DNA of 64,000 nt from contig OZ220483.1 in NCBI GenBank assembly GCA_965115915.1, positions 1,736,001 through 1,800,000 of the forward strand. Direction: 5' to 3'. How positions within the stretch are numbered: position 1 is the first letter of the stretch; the number at the start of each line of letters is the position of its first letter. Position numbers and translations under genes: made by a program. The DNA comes from G965115915 sp965115915 (GTDB lineage Bacteria; Pseudomonadota; Gammaproteobacteria; Eutrophobiales; Eutrophobiaceae). The notes under the pieces were generated by a model. The model made no database searches. It had not been told where the DNA came from and worked only from the letters and a program-made list of their open reading frames with translations. Shown in pieces: positions 1 to 7,436 of the stretch.

Positions 1-474
1 CAACCGAGTCTGCAGGAAAAAACCGAACTCTGGGACTGGCTGCATGACTTCGTTGCCGAACTGAAAGAACAGCACCAATTGCAGGATGACGACATACACC
101 TGTGCGCGGCCGATCAGGACGTAGTCGTCCGGGTGGACCGTTCCCAGTTACGACAGATTGTCGGGAACCTGAGCGAAAACGCGCTGCGCTATAGCCAGCG
201 CAAACCACTGCTGGAATTCAGTTGCGGCATCCGGGAGCAGACCGGCCAGCGCTGGCTGGATGTGCGTGACCAGGGCCGCGGCATCCCGCAGGCGCTGGAG
301 GAACGACTGTTTGAGCCTTTTATGACCACCGAAAAAACCGGCTCCGGTATGGGCCTGTACATCGCACGGGAATTGAGCGAGGCCAACCATGCCGAACTGG
401 CACTGCACTTCAGTTCCGCACAGGGGAGTTGCTTTCGCATCAATTTCAACGATCCGGATAGCTACAAGGTCTGA
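1..474 (+). CDS. pilS: PilS sensor histidine kinase, C-terminal part (truncated by window edge)
   Basis: This is the kinase end of a two-component sensor, open at the left window edge. The visible 157 residues are the HATPase_c domain: an N box (NLSENALRYS), a G1 box (DQGRGIP), an F box (FEPF) and a G2 box (GSGMGLYIA). PilS phosphorylates PilR to switch on sigma-54 dependent pilin transcription. The assignment rests on the next gene being a PilR-type NtrC-family regulator and on two sigma-54 pilA promoters 4–5 kb downstream; the kinase domain alone would not give the name. The membrane and dimerisation regions lie outside the window. About 500 bp of repeat-bearing intergenic DNA separates it from pilR, which is unusual because pilS and pilR are often nearly adjacent. 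Confidence 0.85.
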   Translation, partial: QPSLQEKTELWDWLHDFVAELKEQHQLQDDDIHLCAADQDVVVRVDRSQLRQIVGNLSENALRYSQRKPLLEFSCGIREQTGQRWLDVRDQGRGIPQALEERLFEPFMTTEKTGSGMGLYIARELSEANHAELALHFSSAQGSCFRINFNDPDSYKV

Positions 475-488
475 ATCTGCCGATGGCG

Positions 489-531
489 CGGCGGCCTGGA
501 TGAAGGCTCCATTACTCCCCGCGGGAGTCGC
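489..531 (+). repeat. Dispersed repeat, copy 1 (short)
   Basis: A core of about 28 bp (GGCCTGGATGAAGG, then CTCCATTACTCCCC) followed by a GGGAGTCGCA arm recurs exactly at about 766–805. It is also found, diverged and inverted, in the 29.2–29.4 kb intergenic region. The ACTCCCC/GGGAGT centre is a small palindrome. This copy stops soon after the palindrome. It sits between pilS and pilR. Confidence 0.6.
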
Positions 532-592
532 ATCCTGGGTTGCACCAATTCTGGACCACTGTCGTATTGATTTGGCCCTGACCGGTTTTTTT

Positions 593-738
593 CAGTCTAT
601 CTATTGAACCACCTCAGAAAGACCCCTCCCCGAAAGGCTGACGCCTTTCGACCCTCCCTCAAGGGGAGGGTGATGACACGGGGCATCAACAATCGCCGTC
701 GCCTGCTGCACAGTACACGGCAATTGGTAGATAGACTG
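593..738. repeat. 146-bp intergenic element bounded by an 11-bp inverted repeat
   Basis: CAGTCTATCTA at 593–603 is the exact reverse complement of TAGATAGACTG at 728–738. Inside lie two further hairpins: CGAAAGG/CCTTTCG (631–650) and ACCCTCC/GGAGGGT (651–671). The element is flanked on each side by copies of the dispersed repeat (489–531 and 765–889). It has no coding capacity. It looks like a small non-autonomous palindromic element; mobility is inferred only from the structure. Confidence 0.5.
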
Positions 739-764
739 GGGACACACCGGGTACTGGCAATCTT

Positions 765-889
765 GGCCTGGATGAAGGCTCCATTACTCCCCCCGGGAGT
801 CGCAGCAGCCGAATCGCGAGGCAATGGCCGATGCGGTGGGGAGAAACCGAGCCCTCACAGTCTCACTGGCGTGAACCCGCACCCTTGCA
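765..889 (+). repeat. Dispersed repeat, copy 2 (long, about 125 bp)
   Basis: This copy begins with the same GGCCTGGATGAAGG core and ACTCCCC/GGGAGT palindrome as copy 1. It continues through GCGGTGGGGAGAAAC and CCCTCACAGTCTCACTGGCGTG, written here in two parts: CCCTCACAGTCT then CACTGGCGTG. The same order of blocks is found inverted at 29,233–29,365. It lies immediately upstream of pilR, so it may contribute to the pilR leader. Confidence 0.6.
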
Positions 890-974
890 TCGGTACACCG
901 GGGTGGCATAATCCTTCCACCGCCACCCACCGGGCAGCAATCCGGTGCATCGCAGTGGTACAGAGGCCCCCGAC

Positions 975-2360
975 ATGAAAAAACATACCGCGCTGATCAT
1001 CGATGACGAACCGGATATCCTCGAGTTGCTGCAACTCACGCTGCAACGCATCGGGGTGGACTGCGTCCCGGCAAACAGCTTGAACGAGGCACAGGCGCAA
1101 CTGGAAAAACGGGCCTTTTCTCTCTGCCTGACCGATATGCGCCTGCCGGACGGCGACGGCCTGACACTGGTTGCACACTGCCGACAACATCATCCGAAGA
1201 TGCCCATCGCGGTGCTGACCGCGCATGGCAATATGGAAACCGCGATACAGGCGCTGAAACACGGCGCCTTCGATTTCCTGTCCAAACCGGTGGACGTGCA
1301 GCACCTGCGCAACACGGTGCGACACGCACTGACCCTGGACCGTACCCGCAGGGGCAAACAAACCCGGGGCGATACCGGGCTGCTGATCGGCAATAGCCTT
1401 GCGATACAGGAACTGCGTTCCACCATAACAAAGGTGGCGCGCAGCCAGGCACCGGTACTGATCCTCGGGGAGTCCGGTGTCGGCAAAGAACTGGTCGCCC
1501 AGATCATCCACGCCAACAGTTCCCGCAAAGCGAACAGTTTCGTGCCAGTGAACTGCGCCGCCATCCCCAAAGAACTGGTGGAAAGCGAGTTCTTCGGCCA
1601 TGTCAAGGGCAGCTTCACCGGGGCCATCGCCAACAGCCCGGGTCTGTTCAAGGCGGCCGATGGCAGCACACTGTTCCTGGACGAGATCGGCGAACTGCCA
1701 CAATTCATGCAGGTCAAACTGCTGCGCGCACTGCAGGAGAACAGTGTGCGAGCGGTCGGCAGCGACCGGGAGACCTATGTGGATGTGCGGCTGATCAGCG
1801 CGACCCATCAGAATCTGCAGAGTGCGGTACAGAATGGTCGCTTCCGCCATGATTTCTACTACCGTATCAATGTGATCAACCTGGAGGTGCCCCCGCTGCG
1901 CAACCGCCGGGACGATATCCCGCTGCTGGTGGAACACGCGCTACGCTCCATCGCACACGAGGAACACCTCGATGCGCCGCCGCACGTCACGCAGGCCACA
2001 ATGCGGGCCCTGCAGGAATATGACTATCCCGGCAATGTGCGCGAACTGGTAAACATGCTGGAACGCGCCGTGGCCCTCAGCAGGGATGCTACGCTGCAAC
2101 CCGAACACCTGGGCATCGGGGAACCCGATACGGCAATACAGCAGCCCGATGCGCTAATACCGGTGGATGATAAAGCGATGGACACTGGCGCCGGAACGGA
2201 GGAAAAACCATTGGACGAGATGCTGCAGACGGTGGAACGCCAGCAGATCCTGAAAACCCTGGAACGGATGCGCTGGAACCGCACAGCCGCCGCCAAAAAG
2301 CTGGGCATCAGTCTGCGTTCGCTGCGCTACCGGATGCGAAAACTCGGTCTGGACAACTAG
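975..2360 (+). CDS. pilR: PilR, sigma-54 dependent response regulator of pilin expression
   Basis: This 461-residue NtrC-family activator has three domains. The receiver spans about residues 5–118, with an acidic pocket at 10–11, phospho-acceptor Asp54, Thr82 and Lys104. The AAA+ domain spans about 135–375, with Walker A GESGVGKE at 165–172, the sigma-54 contact loop in the GSFTGA form at 212–217 and Walker B LFLDE near 233. A Fis-type HTH occupies the last 40 residues. The start at ATG 975 gives a normal receiver N-terminus; an upstream in-frame start at 945 would only add ten residues. When phosphorylated by PilS it should open sigma-54 promoters, and two such promoters precede the pilA genes just downstream. 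rpoN itself lies at 62 kb. Confidence 0.93.
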   Translation: MKKHTALIIDDEPDILELLQLTLQRIGVDCVPANSLNEAQAQLEKRAFSLCLTDMRLPDGDGLTLVAHCRQHHPKMPIAVLTAHGNMETAIQALKHGAFDFLSKPVDVQHLRNTVRHALTLDRTRRGKQTRGDTGLLIGNSLAIQELRSTITKVARSQAPVLILGESGVGKELVAQIIHANSSRKANSFVPVNCAAIPKELVESEFFGHVKGSFTGAIANSPGLFKAADGSTLFLDEIGELPQFMQVKLLRALQENSVRAVGSDRETYVDVRLISATHQNLQSAVQNGRFRHDFYYRINVINLEVPPLRNRRDDIPLLVEHALRSIAHEEHLDAPPHVTQATMRALQEYDYPGNVRELVNMLERAVALSRDATLQPEHLGIGEPDTAIQQPDALIPVDDKAMDTGAGTEEKPLDEMLQTVERQQILKTLERMRWNRTAAAKKLGISLRSLRYRMRKLGLDN

Positions 2361-2408
2361 GGCAGGAAACTCCTGGCGGGTGCCATAAGCCATCCCCGCG
2401 CAAGTACC

Positions 2409-4451
2409 ATGGCAACGGCCGGAGCGTGGTCACACTGGCGTCCTGGCGATGCCGCACAACTTTGCCTGGTGTTCGGCATCACAGCGACGGTCTATCTGTT
2501 GTCCGCCCCGCACAGCGTGATGCTCGGCGATGACGGGCTGTTCATTCTTGCCGCCTGGTCCAATGGCATCGCCCATCCGCCCGGTTACCCGCTGCATACG
2601 CTGCTCGGCAGGCTGTTCGTGCTATTGCCCTTCGGCAGCGTGGCATGGCGGGTACACGCCCTCAGCGGGGTATGCGCCGCGCTGGCCTGCTGCGCGCTGT
2701 GGTGGCTGGCACGACGACTGCTGCCCGGCCGCACCTTTGCCTGGCTGGCCAGCCTGGGGCTGGGCTTCTCGGCGACCTTCTGGTCGCAGGCGATCATTGC
2801 CGAGGTCTATACACTGAACGTGTTGCTGTGCCTGGTACTGCTGGGGCTGTGCTGGCAACTCCGGCAAAGCCGGGCTCCGCGGCAGACCCGTGTGCTGATG
2901 CGCTGGGCCGGCCTGGTACTGGGTCTGGGGCTCAGCAATCACTGGCCGCTGCTGGTACTGTTCTGCGGCGGGCTGGCAGTGCTGGTGCCGGGCAGGGCCT
3001 GGCGGCAACTGGGCTATGCACTGCCGCCACTATGCCTCGGTCTGCTGCCCTATGCCGGCATGGTCGCCCGCTCACTGGAAGCCCCGCCGATCAGCTTTTA
3101 CGGCCCGCTGGACAGCCCATACCGGCTGTGGTTCATGCTCAGCCGTCAGGGCTATGCCGAGGTCGACCAGCAGGCCGCCGCGGGATGGTGGGACAAGGGG
3201 CAATATCTGCTGTTTCTGGGTCGGGAACTCGGACGCCAATTCACGCTGGCGGGCGGGCTGCTGCTTGCCATCGGCTGGCTGCAACAGTGGCGGGTCTGGC
3301 CACACCGGCTGTGCCTCGCACTGAATCTGGCTTGTGCCGGCTGCTCACTGCTGCTGATCCTGCTGCTGGGTTTTGACTATGATGGACTCCATGCCGCGAT
3401 GTTCCGGGTCTATCCACTGCCTGCCTATGCGATCTGCGCACTGTGGATGGCGCTGGGCGGGGCCACGTTGACAGGTGTGCTGGCTGCACGCTGGGCGGCA
3501 ATGCCGGCCTGGCTGAAGCCCGCGCTGTGTGCACTGCTCGTCACCGGGAATCTGCTGTCACACCTGGCCCACAACCATCGTCCCACCGACCGGTGGGCGG
3601 AAAACTACGCACGCACGGTACTGCAAACCGCGCCACCGGACGCGATCCTGTTCAGTGCCACGGACTTCGATGCGGGGCCGCTGGCGTATATGCACCGGAT
3701 CATGGGCCTGCGTCCGGACATCCGGCTGTACCACAAAGACGGGCTGATGTTGCGCGATCGCTTACACGACCCCTCGGCCTGGGAACCAGACGTGCGGGAG
3801 CAGGCCATGGACTCCCTGGTCCGGCACAGCGGGCGGCCAGTGCTCTACACGCGGTGGGCGCAACATCTCTACCGCCACGCCAATGCCGACTACGGCCTGT
3901 ACTACCGGCTACACAGCGACATGCCATCCGTCATATGGCCGCTGCTGCTGCCACAGATAGATCGTTACTGGCGATGGCTGGACCGGCTTGTCCCCCCGGA
4001 CCTGCCGCTACAGCGCATGCATTACTTCAGACTGCTGCAGGCACGGTGCCGGGTCCATTTTGGCCGCGCACTGCGTAACGGCATATACGCGGACTGGGAA
4101 GCACAACTGCGCGACATCGAAGACCGGCACTGCAACACCCACGCCGGCCGCATGGAAATGGCAAATATCCTGCTCCAGATCGACACACCCCGTGCGCTGC
4201 AGGCACCGGTATACGACCATATCGGCGGTCTGTTGCGGCGCGCCAGGGCGCAGTGGGCCGAGGCATATACCAAGGCCGATCAGGCCGACTACTACCTGGC
4301 GCGTGGCCGGCACCTGCTGGCACTGGGGGCGCCGGCGCAGGCCCGGGATATGCTGGTACACGCGGTGGACCTGTGGCCCTTCGCGGAGAACCCGGCCCAC
4401 GCGCTGCTGGCCCGCATCCAGCCCGACGGTAGCGATGCCGCCGCGGAGTGA
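2409..4451 (+). CDS. DUF2723-family multi-pass membrane protein
   Basis: This 680-residue protein has many hydrophobic segments in its first ~390 residues and a soluble C-terminal third. The N-terminal motif GDDGLFILAAW followed by HPPGYPLHTLLG, and then FWSQAIIAEVYTLN, is typical of the DUF2723 family, which has a GT-C glycosyltransferase-like fold. These are probable membrane glycosyltransferases or their relatives, acting on lipid-linked sugars; the substrate is unknown. It starts 48 bp after pilR and precedes pilA1, so a role in pilin or envelope glycosylation is possible, but that is inference from position. The C-terminal part has no motif I recognise. Confidence 0.75.
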   Translation: MATAGAWSHWRPGDAAQLCLVFGITATVYLLSAPHSVMLGDDGLFILAAWSNGIAHPPGYPLHTLLGRLFVLLPFGSVAWRVHALSGVCAALACCALWWLARRLLPGRTFAWLASLGLGFSATFWSQAIIAEVYTLNVLLCLVLLGLCWQLRQSRAPRQTRVLMRWAGLVLGLGLSNHWPLLVLFCGGLAVLVPGRAWRQLGYALPPLCLGLLPYAGMVARSLEAPPISFYGPLDSPYRLWFMLSRQGYAEVDQQAAAGWWDKGQYLLFLGRELGRQFTLAGGLLLAIGWLQQWRVWPHRLCLALNLACAGCSLLLILLLGFDYDGLHAAMFRVYPLPAYAICALWMALGGATLTGVLAARWAAMPAWLKPALCALLVTGNLLSHLAHNHRPTDRWAENYARTVLQTAPPDAILFSATDFDAGPLAYMHRIMGLRPDIRLYHKDGLMLRDRLHDPSAWEPDVREQAMDSLVRHSGRPVLYTRWAQHLYRHANADYGLYYRLHSDMPSVIWPLLLPQIDRYWRWLDRLVPPDLPLQRMHYFRLLQARCRVHFGRALRNGIYADWEAQLRDIEDRHCNTHAGRMEMANILLQIDTPRALQAPVYDHIGGLLRRARAQWAEAYTKADQADYYLARGRHLLALGAPAQARDMLVHAVDLWPFAENPAHALLARIQPDGSDAAAE

Positions 4452-4653
4452 GGCGCAGCCATACCTGCCAGGGAACATCGCGGCCGCGGCAACACGACAA
4501 AAAACGTCAGCCCCGGGCCTTCCGTGTCAGATATACCAGGGTCTTGCCGCGTCACACGGCAATGATCCGTTTCCGGCACACACAGATGGTATTTCTTGTA
4601 TTTACAGGGACCTGGGAGCCATTGCAATGTAGCGGATGCCGAATCCACAACTA

Positions 4654-4668
4654 TGGCACACAAATTGC
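4654..4668 (+). promoter_or_regulatory. Sigma-54 promoter of pilA1 (-24/-12)
   Basis: TGGCAC, five bases, then TTGC matches the sigma-54 consensus exactly in sequence and spacing. It lies 58 bp upstream of the pilA1 ATG, giving a leader of about 45 nt. PilR and RpoN are both encoded in this window. The 200 bp upstream (4452–4653) hold no gene; a GTGTCAG box near 4524 resembles the C/G-TGTC boxes reported for PilR, but this is only suggestive. Confidence 0.88.
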
Positions 4669-4726
4669 TTCTCCAAACGACGTACAGGATTATGTACCTA
4701 AGAAACAACTAATTGGAGATTACTCT

Positions 4727-5149
4727 ATGAATGCTGCAAAACAATCGGGTTTTACCCTTATCGAGTTGATGATCGTGGTTGCGATCATCGGCATCCTCGC
4801 CTCCATCGCGATACCCCAGTTTCAGTCCTACACGGCGCGCAGCCAGGTCACCGAGGCGATCAACCTGCTCGGCGCACTCAAGACGCCGATGTCCGAGGTC
4901 TGCTACGATACCGGCGCCTTTCCCGACCTTACCGATATCGATGTGACGACCAGCGGGAAATATACTGCCAATATCACCAAGACCGGCTCTGGAGCCAGCG
5001 TCACGCTGACGGCGAAGATGAAGGGTTCGGGGGTCAACGCGAAGATCAAAAACAAAAAGATAAAGCTGATAGGAACCAACTGCGGGGACACATGGGTCTG
5101 TTCCAAAGATAACATAGATAACAAATATCTGCCCAGCGCCTGTAGATAA
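4727..5149 (+). CDS. pilA: Type IV major pilin, first copy
   Basis: This 140-residue type IVa prepilin has a short basic leader MNAAKQSG cleaved by prepilin peptidase before Phe9, then the invariant hydrophobic helix FTLIELMIVVAIIG with Glu5 of the mature protein. Four cysteines (59, 119, 125, 139) can form disulfides, including the C-terminal D-region loop. The start is fixed by the leader peptide and a TTGGAGAT ribosome site. It is driven by the sigma-54 promoter at 4654–4668 and ends at a strong terminator, so it is monocistronic. It differs from the second pilA at about 19 positions, all but one after residue 60, so the subunit core is the same and the exposed head differs. Confidence 0.95.
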   Translation: MNAAKQSGFTLIELMIVVAIIGILASIAIPQFQSYTARSQVTEAINLLGALKTPMSEVCYDTGAFPDLTDIDVTTSGKYTANITKTGSGASVTLTAKMKGSGVNAKIKNKKIKLIGTNCGDTWVCSKDNIDNKYLPSACR

Positions 5150-5163
5150 CAGGGTGTAAACAT

Positions 5164-5202
5164 ACGGTTGTCAGGCCGCCGGTGGTCTGACAACCGTTTT
5201 TT
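5164..5202 (+). terminator. Rho-independent terminator of pilA1
   Basis: An 11-bp perfect stem (ACGGTTGTCAG with CTGACAACCGT) around a GC-rich loop is followed at once by a T-run. It begins 15 bp after the pilA1 stop codon. The same structure follows pilA2. Confidence 0.9.
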
Positions 5203-5221
5203 ATTGCCTGCCCGCGTCGTA

Positions 5222-5341
5222 TCAACAACGGCGGCGCTGTTGCGCCGCACCTGGCGGTTCGCGCAGTCTGTTGGAGTTCCTTTTGCTCCAGTTGTGCCCG
5301 ATTGAACAGCCGATACCACTGTGCTGTACACACCGCGCCCC
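5222..5341 (-). pseudogene. Duplicated 3' tail of trmJ (remnant)
   Basis: Read on the minus strand this segment encodes YRLFNRAQLEQKEL, identical to the end of TrmJ at 6678–7436, and then goes out of frame. The DNA match runs from the trmJ stop equivalent to about 120 bp upstream. It sits directly after the pilA1 terminator, exactly as intact trmJ sits after the pilA2 terminator. It is a by-product of duplicating the pilA–trmJ junction and is not expected to be functional. The following 200 bp to the next promoter hold no gene. Confidence 0.8.
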
Positions 5342-5546
5342 GACAGACGCATACCCACCATTCACGCTCTGCTCCTTGCCCGGGGAAGGCAAAAAACGTC
5401 GAGCCCGTTCCTTTTTTGTCAGATTATGCCGTGGTTTTGCCACACCCTACGACAACAACCCGGTTCTGACAGAGCATCAAGTATCGCATTTAATCTACAG
5501 ATACTCGAGGCCAATACCCGCGAAATGTGGATACGAAACCCCACCA

Positions 5547-5561
5547 TGGCATACAAATTGC
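5547..5561 (+). promoter_or_regulatory. Sigma-54 promoter of pilA2 (-24/-12)
   Basis: TGGCAT, five bases (ACAAA), then TTGC is the same -24/-12 element as at pilA1 with one base changed. Transcription should start near 5572, about 13 nt before the first 22-bp dyad unit. The pilA2 ATG is about 615 nt further on, so the leader is unusually long. Confidence 0.8.
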
Positions 5562-5584
5562 TCGTCGACAAAACCCGCTACAAG

Positions 5585-6131
5585 AGTTGCTCTGTCAGCA
5601 CAGTAGAGTCGGCTCTGTCAGCTACAGAGAGTTGTTCTGTCAGCACAGTAGCGTTGTTCTATCAGCACAGTAGCGTTGTTCTATCAGCACAGTAGCGTTG
5701 CTCTGTCAGCACAGTAGCGTTGTTCTATCAGCTACAGAGAGTTGTTCTATCAGCACAGTAGCGTTGCTCTGTCAGCACAGTAGCGTTGTTCTATCAGCTA
5801 CAGAGAGTTGCTCTGTCAGCACAGTAGCGTTGCTCTGTCAGCACAGTAGCGTTGCTCTGTCAGCACAGTAGCGTTGCTCTGTCAGCACAGTAGCGTTGTT
5901 CTATCAGCACAGTAGCGTTGTTCTGTCAGCACAGAGAGTTGCTCTGTCAGCTACAGAGAGTTGCTCTGTCAGCACAGTAGCGTTGTTCTATCAGCACAGT
6001 AGCGTTGTTCTGTCAGCACAGAGAGTTGCTCTGTCAGCTACAGAGAGTTGCTCTGTCAGCACAGTTAGCGTTGTTCTATCAGCACAGTAGCGTTGTTCTA
6101 TCAGTACAGAGAGTTGCTCTTGCTCTGTGAA
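5585..6131 (+). repeat. Tandem array of 24 copies of a 22-bp dyad repeat in the pilA2 leader
   Basis: Twenty-four consecutive units run from 5585 to 6112, followed by a degenerate one. Each starts GTTGYTCTRTCAGC. Most end ACAGTAGC; others end TACAGAGA or ACAGAGA. Unit length is 22 bp, occasionally 21 or 23. The TACAGAGA form is a 6-bp dyad (CTCTGT, CAGCT, ACAGAG). The commoner form has a 4-bp CTGT/ACAG dyad. The array fills the transcribed leader between the sigma-54 promoter and pilA2. There are no unique spacers, so it is not CRISPR. The short frames read through it do not resemble a gene. Confidence 0.95.
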
Positions 6132-6186
6132 GTAATACGAAGTAATACCTGAACAAAAACAAACAACAAACTTCGGAGATTACTCT

Positions 6187-6609
6187 ATGAACACTGCAAA
6201 ACAATCGGGTTTTACCCTCATCGAGTTGATGATCGTGGTTGCGATCATCGGTATCCTCGCCTCCATCGCGATACCACAGTTTCAGTCCTACACGGCGCGC
6301 AGCCAGGTCACCGAGGCGATCAATCTGCTCGGCGCACTCAAGACGCCGATGTCCGAGGTCTGCTACGATTCCGGCGCCTTTCCCAAGCTTGCCGATATCG
6401 ATGTGACGCTCAGCGGGAAATATACCGACAATATCGTCAAAACCGGTGCCGGAGACAGCGCCACGCTGACGGCGCAAATGAAGGCTGCGGGGGTTAATTC
6501 GAAGATCGCAGGGAAAAAGATAAAGCTGGTAGGAACCAACTGCGGGGACGTATGGGTCTGTTCAAAGGATAACATAGATAACAAATATCTGCCCAGTTCC
6601 TGTAGATAA
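6187..6609 (+). CDS. pilA: Type IV major pilin, second copy
   Basis: This is a 140-residue type IVa prepilin with leader MNTAKQSG, cleavage before Phe9 and the Glu5-containing helix identical to the first pilA. The same four cysteines are kept. About 86% of residues match the first copy; changes cluster in the surface-exposed region after residue 60 (for example 62, 67, 69, 75 and 81). A CTTCGGAGAT ribosome site precedes the ATG. It is transcribed from the sigma-54 promoter at 5547–5561 through the dyad array and ends at a copy of the pilA1 terminator. Whether both pilins are made together or alternately cannot be told from sequence. Confidence 0.94.
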   Translation: MNTAKQSGFTLIELMIVVAIIGILASIAIPQFQSYTARSQVTEAINLLGALKTPMSEVCYDSGAFPKLADIDVTLSGKYTDNIVKTGAGDSATLTAQMKAAGVNSKIAGKKIKLVGTNCGDVWVCSKDNIDNKYLPSSCR

Positions 6610-6624
6610 CAGCGTGTGAAACAC

Positions 6625-6663
6625 ACGGTTGTCAGGCCGTCGGTGGCCTGGCAACCGTTTTTT
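6625..6663 (+). terminator. Rho-independent terminator of pilA2
   Basis: A stem of ACGGTTGTCAGGCC with GGCCTGGCAACCGT (one mismatch) is followed by a T-run. It is homologous to the terminator at 5164–5202. It lies between convergent pilA2 and trmJ. Confidence 0.88.
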
Positions 6664-6677
6664 ATTGTCGTGTCGTA

Positions 6678-7436
6678 TCAACAACGGCGGCGCCGCTGCA
6701 CCGCACTCAGCAGTCCGCGCAGTATGTTCAGTTCCTTCTGCTCGAGCTGTGCCCGATTGAACAGCCGATACAACTGTCTGTACAGACCGCGACCCGGGGA
6801 CGTATAGCCCAGTTCATCCATCACCACCGCCAGATGACGGTAAAGCCCGTCCATCTGCTCTCTGGTCGCCAACGGGCTGTACCTGTCCTCATGCCGGTCG
6901 GCATCGCACACGACTGGCGCGGGCTGCTGCAGCGTGGCGCGCAGCAGTTCGTAGCATACCAGTTGCACCGCGGCGGCCAGGTTCAGCGAAGCATACCGCG
7001 GATTGGCCGGGATGCGTATCACCCGGTTGCAGTACTCCAGTTCCGCGTTGCTCAGCCCTGAACTCTCACGACCAAACAGGATCGCGACACGCGCGTCCGG
7101 GGCATGCCGGGACAGCTCCGCTCCCAGTCCCTCCAGGTCCAGACACGGCCACGGGATACGCCGACGGCGGGCACTGGTACCCCACACGATGGCACAATCC
7201 CGCAACGCCTCGGCCAGTGAATCATGTACCGCGGCCGCGGCCAGGATCTCGTCGGCACCTGCCGCCCGTGCGGTCGCCTCCGCACAGGGGAAGGCACGGG
7301 GCCGGACCAGCACCAACTGCCGCTGGCACATGGTCTTCATCGCCCGCGCCACCGCACCGATATTGCCCGGATGGGTGACACCCAGCAGCACGATGCGCAC
7401 ACTGCGCGGACAGCCGGGTGGCAATGGGTCGTTCAC
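6678..7436 (-). CDS. trmJ: TrmJ, tRNA (cytidine/uridine-32-2'-O)-methyltransferase
   Basis: This 252-residue SPOUT-class methyltransferase transfers a methyl group from SAM to the ribose of nucleotide 32 in tRNA. The family motifs are present: an N-terminal LLGVTHPGNIGAVARAM stretch, LFGRESSGLSNAEL near residue 120, and the knot-forming segment with SLNLAAAVQL. The start is GTG at 7436, forming a GTGA overlap with the suhB stop, so the two are translationally coupled. In many gammaproteobacteria trmJ precedes cysE or iscR; here it is followed by the convergent pilA2. Confidence 0.9.
   Translation of the reverse strand: MNDPLPPGCPRSVRIVLLGVTHPGNIGAVARAMKTMCQRQLVLVRPRAFPCAEATARAAGADEILAAAAVHDSLAEALRDCAIVWGTSARRRRIPWPCLDLEGLGAELSRHAPDARVAILFGRESSGLSNAELEYCNRVIRIPANPRYASLNLAAAVQLVCYELLRATLQQPAPVVCDADRHEDRYSPLATREQMDGLYRHLAVVMDELGYTSPGRGLYRQLYRLFNRAQLEQKELNILRGLLSAVQRRRRC

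Noticed and set aside
5585..6131. CRISPR-like array or a repetitive protein in the pilA2 leader
   Set aside because: The units are directly adjacent with no unique spacers, and no cas genes are nearby. Open frames through it change register with each 22-bp unit and have no ribosome site.
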